Origin: AC-32 sp963704005
Lineage (GTDB): Bacteria; Actinomycetota; Thermoleophilia; Gaiellales; Gaiellaceae
DNA length: 64,000 nt
Direction: 5' to 3'
NCBI GenBank assembly: GCA_963704005.1
Contig: CAVPGJ010000001.1
Span: 930,001-994,000, forward strand
Shown here: piece after piece, positions 34,271 to 42,670 of the stretch
How the letters are laid out: the number at the start of each line of letters is the position of its first letter
Position numbering within the stretch: position 1 is the stretch's first letter
Position numbers and translations under genes: made by a program
The notes under the pieces: model-generated
What the model was told of the DNA's origin: nothing
What the model saw: only the letters and a program-made list of their open reading frames with translations
Database searches by the model: none

Positions 34271-35157
34271 CGAAAGCCGTGCGCGGCCTTGAAGCGCTGG
34301 AACGCCGCGTAGCTCGCCGTGAAGAAATGGTGCACGTGATCCGGCTTCCGTACGAAGTAGATCCAGGGGCCGGGCGCAGGGTGCGCGGCCGCCTGGATGG
34401 AGGCGAGGCCGGGGTTCGCAATCGGAGTCGGCGGCAGCCCGACGATGGTCGGGTTCCGCGTGTTGTAGGGATTGGTGCTCTGAAGCTCCGACTGCGTCAG
34501 CGACTGGGTCGGCGGGATGCGCAGCCCGTAGCGCGTGGTCGCGTCGATGCCGAGGTTCATGCCGAGGTGGAGCCGGTTGTAGATCACCCTCGCGATCTTC
34601 CCGCGGTCCTCGGGTGCAACGGCCTCCTTCTCGACCATCGACGCGATCGTCAGGACGTCATATGCGGTCAGGTTCTTCGAGTGCGCGTAGCCGAGGTTGA
34701 CCTTCGCCCAGTTCGCCCGAAAGGCCTTGAGCTGCTCGGCCACGAGCTGCGCGGCGGTCGTGCGCGCGACGAAGTCGTAGGTCGCCGGGAAGAGGAAGCC
34801 TTCGACCGGGTAACTGTGGCGGCCGAAGCCCGGCTCGAGCCGGGGGCGGTTGGTGGCGGCGAGATAGGTCCTCGCCCGCAGCCTCGTCGTCTTCCCGCGT
34901 TCACGCTGCGCGATCCTCGAGACCACTCCGACCCGCTGGGCCATCTGCGCGCGGGTGAAGCCTTCCGGGAAGACGACACGGAACGGCTTCGGCGGCACGA
35001 CCGCGGTCGTCGGCTGGGCGTGTTTGTTGCCGCCGAAGCTGCTGACGATGAACCACGCCGCCGCGAAGCCGGCGACCAGCACGACGAGCGCGGCGAGACG
35101 GCGCCGGTAGACGACTCCGCGCGGCGTCCGCCGTGGCGGCCGCGGCCGCGGCGGCAT
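34267..35157 (-). CDS. mltG: Endolytic murein transglycosylase MltG (YceG-like)
   Basis: A 296-residue protein. It has a basic Pro/Arg N-terminus, one transmembrane helix (LAALVVLVAGFAAAWFIV), a LysM-like region and a YceG domain with YPVEGFLFPATY, the catalytic Glu in ASMVEKEA, then VIYNRLHLGMNLGIDATTRYG and YNTRNPTIVGLPPTPIANPG. It cuts nascent glycan strands. ATG 35157 overlaps the ruvX stop (TGATG). The ruvX-mltG-aroE order is common in actinobacteria. Confidence 0.95.
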   Translation of the reverse strand: MPPRPRPPRRTPRGVVYRRRLAALVVLVAGFAAAWFIVSSFGGNKHAQPTTAVVPPKPFRVVFPEGFTRAQMAQRVGVVSRIAQRERGKTTRLRARTYLAATNRPRLEPGFGRHSYPVEGFLFPATYDFVARTTAAQLVAEQLKAFRANWAKVNLGYAHSKNLTAYDVLTIASMVEKEAVAPEDRGKIARVIYNRLHLGMNLGIDATTRYGLRIPPTQSLTQSELQSTNPYNTRNPTIVGLPPTPIANPGLASIQAAAHPAPGPWIYFVRKPDHVHHFFTASYAAFQRFKAAHGFR

Positions 35158-35570
35158 CACTCCCGGCCGGCGCTCGACCACTCGAGGTAGCTCGACAACA
35201 GGTGTGCCGCCGCCCGCGCGTCGTCCGGTTCGGACCGGTCCGGGGGACTGTCCCTGGGACCTGTCCGCGCAAGCCGCGTCGTGAAGCGCTCGTCGAAGCT
35301 CTCGACCGGGACGTCGACCGCGCCGCGCAGCGCCTCGACGAACACCTCGGTCTCGCGGGCCTGCGCGCCGTGCTCGCCGCGCAGCGTCAGCGGCAGGCCG
35401 ACGACCACGCGCTCGGCGGACTCGCCCCGGATCAGCTCGGCGAGCTTCGCGAGCCCCGCCTCGCTCCCGGCCCGCTCGACGATGCCGAGCGGCCGCGCGA
35501 TCGTGCCCGAGGGATCGGAAACCGCGACACCCGTGCGCGCGGAGCCGTAGTCGACCGCGAGAACCTTCAC
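35157..35570 (-). CDS. ruvX: Holliday junction resolvase-like protein RuvX/YqgF
   Basis: A 137-residue RNase H-like fold with VLAVDYGSARTGVAVSD (catalytic Asp), VVGLPLTLRGEHG, ESFDERFTT, and DDARAAAHLLSSYL. It is implicated in 16S pre-rRNA 5' maturation and junction resolution. Its start overlaps the alaS stop by 4 bp. Confidence 0.93.
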   Translation of the reverse strand: MKVLAVDYGSARTGVAVSDPSGTIARPLGIVERAGSEAGLAKLAELIRGESAERVVVGLPLTLRGEHGAQARETEVFVEALRGAVDVPVESFDERFTTRLARTGPRDSPPDRSEPDDARAAAHLLSSYLEWSSAGRE

Positions 35571-38098
35571 GCGAGCGCCCGGCGCAGGGCCTCCTCCGCC
35601 TTCGCCAGCGCGTCGTCCAGCTTCTCGGGATTCTTCCCGCCGGCGCGCGCCATCGTCGCGCGGCCGCCCCCGCCTCCTCCGACCTCGGCTGCGGCCTCGC
35701 GGATCACCGCGACCGCGTCCAGCCGTCCTTCGAGCGACGGGTCGAAGTTGGCGACCAGGTGGACGCGCCCGTCCTCGCTGGCGCCGAGCACGACCGCCGC
35801 CGGAGCGCGCTCCTGCACGATCCGGTCCGACTCGGCCAGCAGCGCCTCCGCGTCCACGCCGTTCGCGCGCCCGACGTAGACGTTGACGCCGCCGATCTCC
35901 TCCTCGCGGCTCGGCTCGATCCGCACCTCCTGCGGCTCCTCGCGGCGCCCGCCTCCCTTGCGGGCCTGCTCGAGCTCCGCGCGCAGCTCGTCCACCTCGC
36001 GCGAGCGCGCGTTCAGAAGCGCGTAGGCCTCCCCGGACGTAACCGCCTCGATCCGGCGCGTGCCCGACCCGATCGAGCTCTCGGAGAGAATCACGAACGG
36101 CCCGATCTCCGCCGTCGCGCGCACGTGCGTCCCGCCGCAGAGCTCGCGCGAGTAGCCCGCGATCTCGACGAGGCGAACCTCGTCGCCGTACTTCTCGCCG
36201 AAGAGCATCATTGCGCCGAGCTTGCGCGCCTCGTCGATCGGGACGATGAACGCGCGCACCGGCAGGTTCTCGAACACGCGCTCGTTCACCTGCCGCTCGA
36301 CCTCCGCCCGCTCCTCGGGCGTCAGCGCCTGCGGGTGGGCGAAGTCGAAGCGCAGCTTGTCCGGCCGCACCGCCGACCCGGCCTGCCGCGCGTGCTCGCC
36401 GAGGACGTCCTGCAGCGCCTTGTGCAGCAGATGGGTCGCCGTGTGGTTGGCCATCGTCGGGAAGCGCACCGACCAGGGCACGACCGCGCGCACGCGTACT
36501 CCCTCCGCGAAGCCCTCGCCCTCGAACGTGAGCACCTGGTCATCCCCGGGCAGCCGGGCGGCCGTGACCAGCTCGGCGCGCGCGCCGGTCTCCTCGTTCT
36601 CGATGAAGCCGGTGTCGGACACCTGCCCGCCGCCCTCCGGGTAGAACGGCGACTGCTCGAGCTTGGCCTGGAAGCGGCCGTCGCCGAGGTCCTCGAACGC
36701 GATGATCGCGGTCAGGACTTCCGTCTTCTCGTAGCCGACGAACTCACTCCGTTTATCGGTGCTGACCCGTACCTCGACCTCCGGAGCCGCCTTCCGTGAC
36801 CGCTGCCGCTGCTCGGCCATCAGCCGCTGGAAGCCGTCCACGTCGACCGGCAGCCCGCGCTCGCGCGCCAGCTCCTCGGTCAGCTCCACCGGGAACCCGT
36901 ACGTGTCGTGCAGCCGGAACGCATCCTCTCCGGCTATCGCCTCGATATCTGCACCCGCGACCTCCTCGAACAGCTTCAGCCCGCGCGCCAGCGTCTCCGA
37001 GAAGCGCTCCTCCTCCTCGCCGAGGATCCGGCCCACTTCGTCCCCGCGCTCCTGCAGCTCCGGGTACGCGTCGTCCATCTGCGAGATCACGACCTCCGAG
37101 AGCCGTCCCAGGAACGGCGACTCGAGCCCGATCCGCCCGGCCTGCTGCACCGCGCGGCGGACGATGCGCCGCATCACGTAGCCGCGCCCCTCGTTCGACG
37201 GCTCGACTCCGTCGGCGGCGAGGAAGGTCATCCCGCGCCCGTGGTCGGCGAGGATCCGGTGCGCCTTGGTCGCCTGCTCGCTCTCCCCGTAGGCGACGCC
37301 CGACTCGCCGGCGATCCAGCGCATGATCTCCTGGTAGCCGTCGGTGTCGAAGACCGACGGGACCTGCTGGAGGATCCGCGCGCCGCGCTCGAGCCCGAGG
37401 CCCGTGTCGATGTTCTGCTTCGGCAGCGGCGTCAGCGACCCGTCGGCATGGAGCTCGAACTCCATGAAGACGAGGTTCCAGAACTCGAGGAAGCGCTCGC
37501 ACTCGCAGCCCGGTGCGCATTCGGGCCGGCCGCAGCCGACGTCCTCGCCCCAGTCGTAGAAGATCTCCGAGTCGGGCCCGCACGGCCCCGGACCGCCGAC
37601 AGACCAGAAGTTGTCGGCGCGCGGCAGGCGCACGATCCGCTCAGGCGGCAGGCCCTTGCGCTCCCAGTGGGCGATCGCCACCTCGTCCTCGCCGAGCTTG
37701 AGCTCGGGGTCGCCCGCGAAGACCGTCACCCAGATCCGGTCGAGCTCGAGCTGCATCCGCTCGAAGACGAACTCCCAGGCCAGGTCGATCGCGCCTTCCT
37801 TGAAGTACCGGCCGAACGAGAAGTTGCCGAGCATCTCGAAGAAGGTCAGGTGGAAGGTGTCGAGCCCGACCTCGTCGATGTCCGGCGTGCGGAAGACCTT
37901 CTGCACGGTCGTCAGGAGCGGCGCCGGCGGATCCTCGAGCCCGAGGAAGAAGGGCATCAGCGGCTGCATCCCCGCCGAGACGACCAGCGTCGAGCGGTCG
38001 TCCGCGCGCGGAATCAGCGAGGCCGAGGGCCGGAAGGCGTGGCCCTTGGACTCGAAGAACTCGCGGTAGCCCGCGCGCAGCTCGGCGGTCGTCTTCAC
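35567..38098 (-). CDS. alaS: Alanine-tRNA ligase
   Basis: An 843-residue AlaRS. It has a class II core (YREFFESKGHAFRPSASLIP, MLGNFSFGRYFKEGAI), editing domain HTATHLLHKAL with the second metal pair CGGTHVRATAEIG, and a C-Ala domain with a GGGGGGRATMARAGGK glycine stretch. A Cys-rich insertion (GCGRPECAPGCECERF) is typical. GTG 38098 is used, with TAGAAT 7 nt upstream. Confidence 0.97.
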   Translation of the reverse strand: MKTTAELRAGYREFFESKGHAFRPSASLIPRADDRSTLVVSAGMQPLMPFFLGLEDPPAPLLTTVQKVFRTPDIDEVGLDTFHLTFFEMLGNFSFGRYFKEGAIDLAWEFVFERMQLELDRIWVTVFAGDPELKLGEDEVAIAHWERKGLPPERIVRLPRADNFWSVGGPGPCGPDSEIFYDWGEDVGCGRPECAPGCECERFLEFWNLVFMEFELHADGSLTPLPKQNIDTGLGLERGARILQQVPSVFDTDGYQEIMRWIAGESGVAYGESEQATKAHRILADHGRGMTFLAADGVEPSNEGRGYVMRRIVRRAVQQAGRIGLESPFLGRLSEVVISQMDDAYPELQERGDEVGRILGEEEERFSETLARGLKLFEEVAGADIEAIAGEDAFRLHDTYGFPVELTEELARERGLPVDVDGFQRLMAEQRQRSRKAAPEVEVRVSTDKRSEFVGYEKTEVLTAIIAFEDLGDGRFQAKLEQSPFYPEGGGQVSDTGFIENEETGARAELVTAARLPGDDQVLTFEGEGFAEGVRVRAVVPWSVRFPTMANHTATHLLHKALQDVLGEHARQAGSAVRPDKLRFDFAHPQALTPEERAEVERQVNERVFENLPVRAFIVPIDEARKLGAMMLFGEKYGDEVRLVEIAGYSRELCGGTHVRATAEIGPFVILSESSIGSGTRRIEAVTSGEAYALLNARSREVDELRAELEQARKGGGRREEPQEVRIEPSREEEIGGVNVYVGRANGVDAEALLAESDRIVQERAPAAVVLGASEDGRVHLVANFDPSLEGRLDAVAVIREAAAEVGGGGGGRATMARAGGKNPEKLDDALAKAEEALRRALA

Positions 38099-38105
38099 GC
38101 AGGTG

Positions 38106-38111
38106 ATTCTA
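38106..38111 (-). promoter_or_regulatory. -10 box for alaS (leaderless type)
   Basis: TAGAAT on the minus strand, 7 nt before GTG 38098. Confidence 0.5.
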
Positions 38112-38149
38112 GGTACGAGGTCAGCCGGACCAAGGCGCCGACTCGGCGG

Positions 38150-38196
38150 CGCCGACCGTAGAGGCCGCACGGGCTTTGCCCGTGCGGCCGTCTAAA
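38150..38196 (+). repeat. REP-like element copy 4 with a 12-bp perfect hairpin
   Basis: CGCCGACCGTAGA precedes arms GGCCGCACGGGC (38163-38174) and GCCCGTGCGGCC (38178-38189) around TTT, then GTCTAAAGC. It lies between the RsbW-like gene and alaS and could terminate transcription in either direction. Confidence 0.6.
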
Positions 38197-38221
38197 GCGG
38201 CGACGCGGCAGCGCTCGGCGC

Positions 38222-38573
38222 TTAGTCGCTCTCTCGCTCCACCCGCTTGCGGAGCTCGAGCCAGCCGTCGGCGTCGAGCTCGTACCCGTCGACCACGCGT
38301 GTCCAGGATGCGGCGCAGGGTCACCTCGTCGCCGGCCTCGCTGGAGACAGGACCAACCGTCGCGCGGAGAGACCCCTCGTCCAGGCAGAGCTTGACCGTG
38401 ACGTGCCCGTTGCTGGAGGCGCGCTCGAGGACGGCGTCGAGGGCGGTCTCCAGATCGTCCAGGCTCTCGGCGCTCAGGTTCAGCCGCGCGGCGAAGCCGC
38501 CGAGCACGAGGTGCGCGACCTCGTGGAACGGCTCCTCGCGCGGAATCGTCAGGGTGATCTCGTCGCCGGTCAT
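38222..38573 (-). CDS. RsbW/HATPase-like small protein (one-base frameshift)
   Basis: ATG 38573 overlaps the mnmA stop (ATGA). The 116-residue product has the N-terminal half of an anti-sigma-type HATPase: strand TLTIPREEPFHEVAHLV, then an N-box-like helix DDLETALDAVLERA. No clear DxGxG G1 box is visible. The frame breaks near 38296-38299; dropping one base continues as LDTVVDGYELDADGWLELRKR, the usual C-terminal strand, to TAA 38224-38222. It could bind a sigma factor or partner without ATPase activity. Confidence 0.5.
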
Positions 38574-39820
38574 GGAACGCTGATCGCGCCGGCACCGACG
38601 ACGACGCCGTCCTCGTACAGAACCGCTGCCTGGCCGGGCGCGACGCCGTACGCGGGCTCGTCCAGCAGCAGCCGGAATCCGCGGTCGGTCTCGACCGCCA
38701 CCGCGGCGAGCGCCGGAGAGCGGTACCGCAGCTTCGCCTCGACGCGGCGAGCCGGGACGTAGAGCCGGCCGCGGGCCTCGACCTCGGTCGTGGCAAGCGC
38801 CTCGCGCGGACCGGCGACAACGGTGTTCGTGGCCGGATCCCCGCGGAGCGCGTAGAGCGGTTCGCCCGCCGCCACTCCGAGCCCACGCCGCTGGCCGGGG
38901 GTGAAGCGCCAGAAGCCGTCGTGCCGCCCGAGCTCCCGTCCCTCCTCGTCGACGACCGGACCGTCGGCCGCTTCGAGCCCGTGTCGCGCGAGGAAGTCGC
39001 GGTAGTCGCCGCCGGAGAGGAAGCACGCCTCCTGGCTCTCGGAGCGGCCTGCCGCGGCCAGCCCTGCGCGCGCCGCCTCGGCCCGGGTCTCCTCCTTCGT
39101 CTGCTCGCCGAGCGGGAACCAGATCCGGTCGAGCAGCCGCGGGTCGAGCCGGCCGAGCATGTACGACTGGTCCTTGGCCGGGTCGCTCCCGCGGGCGAGC
39201 AGGAGCCGGCCACGGTGGCGGACGATGCGCGCGTAGTGCCCGGTCGCCAGGCGCGCGGCGCCCGCGCGCGCGGTGAAGTCGAGGAGCTCGGCGAAGCGGA
39301 AGCTGCCGTTGCAGCGGATGCACGGGTTCGGGGTCTCGCCGGCCGCGTAGCCGCGGATGAACGGGCCGACCACGGCGCGACGGAACTCCTCGCGCAGGTC
39401 GAGGGTCACGTGCGGCAGCCCGAGCGCGTGGCAGGTCGCCCGCGCGGCGAGCACGGCCTCGGGCGAGCAGCAGGCGCGGTCGGCGTCGGGTCCTCGCGGA
39501 TCGAGCCAGAGGCGAAGCGTCACGCCGATCGCGCCGGGCCCGGCGCGGAGCAGCGCCACGGCACTGTCGACTCCACCGCTCATCGCGACGGCCACGCGAT
39601 CCGGCTCCGGCGTGGCCCTGAAGGCCGGCCCGAGCGCGTTCGCGAGCGCGTCGACCACGAGCTCGTCGCCGCCGACCGCGGCGGCCTCGAGCAGGGTCAG
39701 GCCATCGAGCGGGCGCTCGAGCCCGTCCGCGTCCGCAGCGACGATCCGGTCGCCCTCGACCTCGAGGCGCACGAGCGCCCAGCGCTCGTCACGGGATGAA
39801 TCGCCGACCAGCTCGACCAT
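38570..39820 (-). CDS. mnmA: tRNA-specific 2-thiouridylase MnmA with N-terminal extension
   Basis: A 416-residue protein. From about residue 75 it is MnmA: P-loop VAVAMSGGVDSAVALL, catalytic NPCIRCN, LATGHYARI, KDQSYMLGRLD, second Cys in ESQEACFLSGGDY, and FTPGQRRGLGV. It thiolates U34 of Lys, Glu and Gln tRNAs. About 70 extra N-terminal residues (RLEVEGDRIVAADADGLERP, LTLLEAAAVGGDELV) loosely resemble a NifU/IscU scaffold without its cysteines; this is a weak comparison. A TAGCCT box is 6 nt before ATG 39820. Confidence 0.92.
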   Translation of the reverse strand: MVELVGDSSRDERWALVRLEVEGDRIVAADADGLERPLDGLTLLEAAAVGGDELVVDALANALGPAFRATPEPDRVAVAMSGGVDSAVALLRAGPGAIGVTLRLWLDPRGPDADRACCSPEAVLAARATCHALGLPHVTLDLREEFRRAVVGPFIRGYAAGETPNPCIRCNGSFRFAELLDFTARAGAARLATGHYARIVRHRGRLLLARGSDPAKDQSYMLGRLDPRLLDRIWFPLGEQTKEETRAEAARAGLAAAGRSESQEACFLSGGDYRDFLARHGLEAADGPVVDEEGRELGRHDGFWRFTPGQRRGLGVAAGEPLYALRGDPATNTVVAGPREALATTEVEARGRLYVPARRVEAKLRYRSPALAAVAVETDRGFRLLLDEPAYGVAPGQAAVLYEDGVVVGAGAISVP

Positions 39821-39826
39821 CAGGCC

Positions 39827-39832
39827 AGGCTA
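39827..39832 (-). promoter_or_regulatory. -10 box for mnmA (leaderless type)
   Basis: TAGCCT on the minus strand, 6 nt before ATG 39820. Confidence 0.5.
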
Positions 39833-39839
39833 GCGAGAT

Positions 39840-39868
39840 GCCGGGGGGAACGCGTGGCTCCCCCCGGC
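39840..39868. terminator. 10-bp GC hairpin upstream of mnmA
   Basis: Arms GCCGGGGGGA (39840-39849) and TCCCCCCGGC (39859-39868) are exactly complementary, with a 9-nt loop. It would end minus-strand transcription from the preceding genes or from the candidate RNA at 39896-39981. Confidence 0.55.
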
Positions 39869-39895
39869 TACTCCACCCTGCCGCTGTTCTGAGCT

Positions 39896-39981
39896 CGATG
39901 CGAACCTGGATAGCCAGGTGGGTGCCGAGTCAGCCTCCGGCGCCAGGCGCCTCGGGCCGAACGACGGCTCCCTCTGCATCG
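39896..39981 (-). ncRNA. Candidate structured small RNA (three-way junction)
   Basis: A closing stem CGATGC (39896-39901)/GCATCG (39976-39981) encloses an ACCTGG-ATAG-CCAGGT hairpin (39904-39919) and a second arm with GGCGCC-A-GGCGCC (39939-39951) extended by AGCC/GGCT pairing. On the minus strand, TAGAAC at 39993-39988 would start transcription about at 39981, exactly the base of the outer stem. The GC hairpin at 39868-39840 would end it. This is prediction only. Confidence 0.4.
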
Positions 39982-40030
39982 GTGTTGGTTCTACATTGAG
40001 AGCCCAGCCACGCACAGGGTCGAGTGTGTC

Positions 40031-40462
40031 TCACTGTACAGGCGTCCCGGCGAAAACCCACTGGATCTTCTGGACGCCGTCGAGGCCGAGCTTCTGGGCG
40101 AGCGCCGGCGTCAGCTCGAACTTGCGGCCCGGCGGCACCGGCCGGTGCTCGATCACCTGCACCAGGAAGTGCGGGCTCTTCCCGTAGGCGACGTAGAGCT
40201 TGATCCCGCAGGGCAGAACCGAGTCGGTGACGCCGAGTGTGCCCGGTCGGATCACGACTCCGCAGTTCGTCACGCGGCCCGTCTTCTGGAGCGTGCCGCC
40301 CGCAAGGCTCGTGCGCCACTGCCCGCCCTGGAGGGTCACCGGCTGGAGCAGGCTCTTCGTCTGCTGCTTGCCTCCGTGCGAGGTCAGCGCCAGCGAGACG
40401 ACCGCAGCCAGCAGGGCGACTCCGGCCAGGGCGATCTCGCGCTGGGCGATGACCGGGCTCAG
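40031..40462 (-). CDS. Membrane-anchored RlpA-like double-psi beta-barrel protein
   Basis: A 143-residue frame. It has one N-terminal hydrophobic helix (IALAGVALLAAVVSLALT) and a DPBB/RlpA-like C-domain: VTNCGVVIRPGTLGV, LPCGIKLYVAYG, VPPGRKFELTPALAQKLGL. The two Cys may form a disulfide. There is no ATG, GTG or TTG before the helix; a CTG at 40462 overlapping the upstream stop as CTGA mimics the ATGA/GTGA couplings around it and is the proposed start. RlpA-type proteins act on septal peptidoglycan, but the catalytic Asp is not clear here. Confidence 0.6.
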   Translation of the reverse strand: MSPVIAQREIALAGVALLAAVVSLALTSHGGKQQTKSLLQPVTLQGGQWRTSLAGGTLQKTGRVTNCGVVIRPGTLGVTDSVLPCGIKLYVAYGKSPHFLVQVIEHRPVPPGRKFELTPALAQKLGLDGVQKIQWVFAGTPVQ

Positions 40463-41076
40463 CGCAGCCCCTGCATGCGCAGCTCGTCGAGGGCAGTGCC
40501 GAAGGCCTCGCGAATCAGCGGGTCGAAGTCGACCGGCAGGTCGCCGGAGGCGTTGGCGAACTGCCGCAGGCTCATGAGCAGCAGCGCCCGCTCCTCGTCG
40601 CGGGCGGGACTCTGGCCCTCCTGTTCGCTCGCGATGCGCTCGAGGTCCCAGACGTTCCACTCGCGCGGGGTCGAATCGCGGCGGACGAGCGGCACGACGA
40701 CCTCTGGCTCCACAGCGGTCTCCGGTTCCATAGCCGGTGGGGGCTGCGGCGGCGGAGGCGGCGCCACCGTCAGGACCGGCTTCGCCTCGGGGACGGGCTC
40801 GGGCTCGGCTTCGGGCTCCGGCTCCGGCTCCGGCGCCGACTCCGGGGACGGCATCTCGGCGGCCGGCTCGTGCTCGGGCTCGACAGCGGCCGCGCGTCTT
40901 CTGTCGCCGGTGCGGCCCTCGCTGCGCTCGACGACCGCGACCAGCAGCCAGGCGCAGAACATCACCACCGCGATCCAGACCCACCCGAGCCCCGCGAGGC
41001 CGACGGCCGCGGCGACCAGCACGAGGAAGCCCGCCTCGAGCAGGAAGCGAGCGATCGTCATCCCGCGCCACTTCAC
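40459..41076 (-). CDS. Envelope protein: two N-terminal TM helices and Pro/Glu-rich linker (paralogue A)
   Basis: A 205-residue protein. RFLLEAGFLVLVAAAVG and WIAVVMFCAWLLVAVV are two membrane helices. A long P-E-P-E low-complexity linker (about 60-120) leads to a folded C-terminal region (REWNVWDLERIASEQEG ... LLLMSLRQFANASGDLPVDFDPLI). It shares the membrane unit with the next gene, a tandem duplication. Function unknown; it lies with an RlpA-like and a DivIVA-like gene. Confidence 0.7.
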   Translation of the reverse strand: MKWRGMTIARFLLEAGFLVLVAAAVGLAGLGWVWIAVVMFCAWLLVAVVERSEGRTGDRRRAAAVEPEHEPAAEMPSPESAPEPEPEPEAEPEPVPEAKPVLTVAPPPPPQPPPAMEPETAVEPEVVVPLVRRDSTPREWNVWDLERIASEQEGQSPARDEERALLLMSLRQFANASGDLPVDFDPLIREAFGTALDELRMQGLR

Positions 41077-41699
41077 GTGCCGGTTTCCTTCGGCTTCTCC
41101 GGCTCGTCATCTCCGTGCGCCGGCGGGCCGAAGAGGTCGGCCACCTCCTGGGCGGCGCGGCTGGGCTCCGGCGCGGCCCGGCGCGGCAGGAGCTTCACAT
41201 GCCTCGGCGGCGTGGCCTCCGGCGTCTCGGGCTCGGGCTCGCGGCGGCGCAGGAGCGAGCGCACGCGCCTGCCGAGCGACGGCTCGGACGGGCTCTCGGC
41301 CGCGGCCGGCTCCGGCTCCTCGGCCCGCGATGGGAGCGGCTCGGGAGCAGGCTCGAGCATGGTCAGCTCCTCGGGCTCCGGCTCGGCCACGGGCTCGGGC
41401 TCTTCCTTCTTCGCGGAGGGCTCGGGAGGCGCCACGACCGTGCGCTCCTCGACCCGCGGCCCGAAGATGCGCCGCGGTCCCTCGTCCTCGTCCCAGGCCG
41501 AGCGCGGCAGCAGATGGGAAATCGGCGAGCGGTCGATTCGTTCGGCGGTCAGCTCGGCAAGCGCGACGAGCAGCCAGGCGGCGGCCATGATGATCACGAT
41601 GTAGAGCGGCCTCAGATGGGCGAGCCCGGCGCCCAGCGCAAGCAGCACGAGGAACACAGCCTCGAGCGCGAACCGGACTCCGAGCCGGCGCGGAAGCAC
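41073..41699 (-). CDS. Envelope protein: two N-terminal TM helices and Pro/Glu-rich tail (paralogue B)
   Basis: A 208-residue protein whose N-terminus (RFALEAVFLVLLALGAGLAHL, IVIIMAAAWLLVALAE) repeats the layout of paralogue A, followed by an acidic, Pro-rich tail with a basic island (RRVRSLLRRRE). It lacks paralogue A's C-terminal domain. A TAGTCT box 6 nt before GTG 41699 overlaps the stop of the DivIVA-like gene. Four-base overlap with paralogue A. Confidence 0.7.
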   Translation of the reverse strand: MLPRRLGVRFALEAVFLVLLALGAGLAHLRPLYIVIIMAAAWLLVALAELTAERIDRSPISHLLPRSAWDEDEGPRRIFGPRVEERTVVAPPEPSAKKEEPEPVAEPEPEELTMLEPAPEPLPSRAEEPEPAAAESPSEPSLGRRVRSLLRRREPEPETPEATPPRHVKLLPRRAAPEPSRAAQEVADLFGPPAHGDDEPEKPKETGT

Positions 41700-41705
41700 G
41701 CGGAG

Positions 41706-41711
41706 AGACTA
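41706..41711 (-). promoter_or_regulatory. -10 box for paralogue B (leaderless type)
   Basis: TAGTCT on the minus strand, 6 nt before GTG 41699, overlapping the TAG stop at 41711-41709. Confidence 0.45.
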
Positions 41712-42599
41712 GCCGGTGTCGCTGCCGTTCTCGTCCGCCTCGGGCTCGGCCTCGGGCTCGGGCGGCGAGGGCGGCGGTGGCCCCGCCGAGACGGGTGGCG
41801 AGACAGGCGGGTCCGCCGGCGGCTCGGCCTCGCGGGGCGCGCGCAGCTGGGCTCCGGGCTCGTCTCCGCGCGCCGCCTGAGTCGAGGCGGCGGCCGCGTC
41901 GGCGATCGTCTGCCCCACGCGGCCGACGGCCTCGTCGCCGAGACCGGCCGCGCTCAGGAGCTGCTCCGCACCTTCCTGCGCGCGAGCGATGATCACGCCC
42001 GCCTGCGAGCGCGCCCATTCGAGCGTCGACTCGACCTCGGCGCGGGCCGAGTTGGTCAGCTCGGTCGCCTGATGCCGCGCCTGCTCGAGCAGGCGGGCGG
42101 CCCGCGACTCGGCTTCCTTGATCTCCTGCGCGGCCTGCGCCTCGGCCTCCTGCACGGTCTGGCGGGCCTCCGCCTTGGCGGCGTTGATGAGCTCGGCCCG
42201 TTGGCGCTCGCTGTCGCTGCGATAGCTCTCAACCTTGCCTTCGCGCTCCTGGAGCTCGCGCTGGCGCCGCGAGACCTCCTCCTCGGTGCGGCGAAACTGC
42301 GAGGCCGAGGCGTTTTGCGCGTCGCGCTCGATGCTGTCGGCCATCTCGGCGGCGGCGCGGATCAGGTGCAGCGCGTCCATCCGGACGGCGTGGCCGCTCG
42401 GTTCGACTCCGCTCTGCCCGGCGGCCTGGAGGACCCGCAGCTGGACCTGGAGCTGGGTCGTGTGGCGCCGGAAGGCCTCGAAGGCCTCGCTGACCTTGTC
42501 GCGGTCGTACCCGTCGCTGGCGCTCGGCAGATCCTCGACCCTCGGCAGCGAGGTCAGCGCCGGCGTGTGCTGTGCTCGTTCTTGCCCTTCTGGTGGCAT
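41709..42599 (-). CDS. DivIVA-like coiled-coil protein
   Basis: A 296-residue protein. It has a disordered N-terminus, a segment YDRDKVSEAFEAFRRHTTQLQ, a long heptad-rich coiled coil (about 95-215) with many E-A-E-x-x-A repeats, then a Pro-rich acidic tail. It resembles DivIVA/Wag31-type scaffolds but lacks the classical N-terminal membrane-binding motif. Neighbours suggest an envelope or cell-pole scaffold. ATG 42599 follows GGGAG at about 9 nt, one of few genes here with a leader. Confidence 0.65.
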   Translation of the reverse strand: MPPEGQERAQHTPALTSLPRVEDLPSASDGYDRDKVSEAFEAFRRHTTQLQVQLRVLQAAGQSGVEPSGHAVRMDALHLIRAAAEMADSIERDAQNASASQFRRTEEEVSRRQRELQEREGKVESYRSDSERQRAELINAAKAEARQTVQEAEAQAAQEIKEAESRAARLLEQARHQATELTNSARAEVESTLEWARSQAGVIIARAQEGAEQLLSAAGLGDEAVGRVGQTIADAAAASTQAARGDEPGAQLRAPREAEPPADPPVSPPVSAGPPPPSPPEPEAEPEADENGSDTG

Positions 42600-42670
42600 C
42601 GCGTGCTCGTCTCCCTGACTCGACCTTCGTTGCAGTATGACTCCTGGATCGGCGGGCGAGGCCCCGGCCG

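Noticed and set aside
40790..40870. Tandem repeat locus of Glu-Pro codons
   Set aside because: It is coding low complexity in a membrane protein linker, mirrored in its paralogue, not a separate repeat element.
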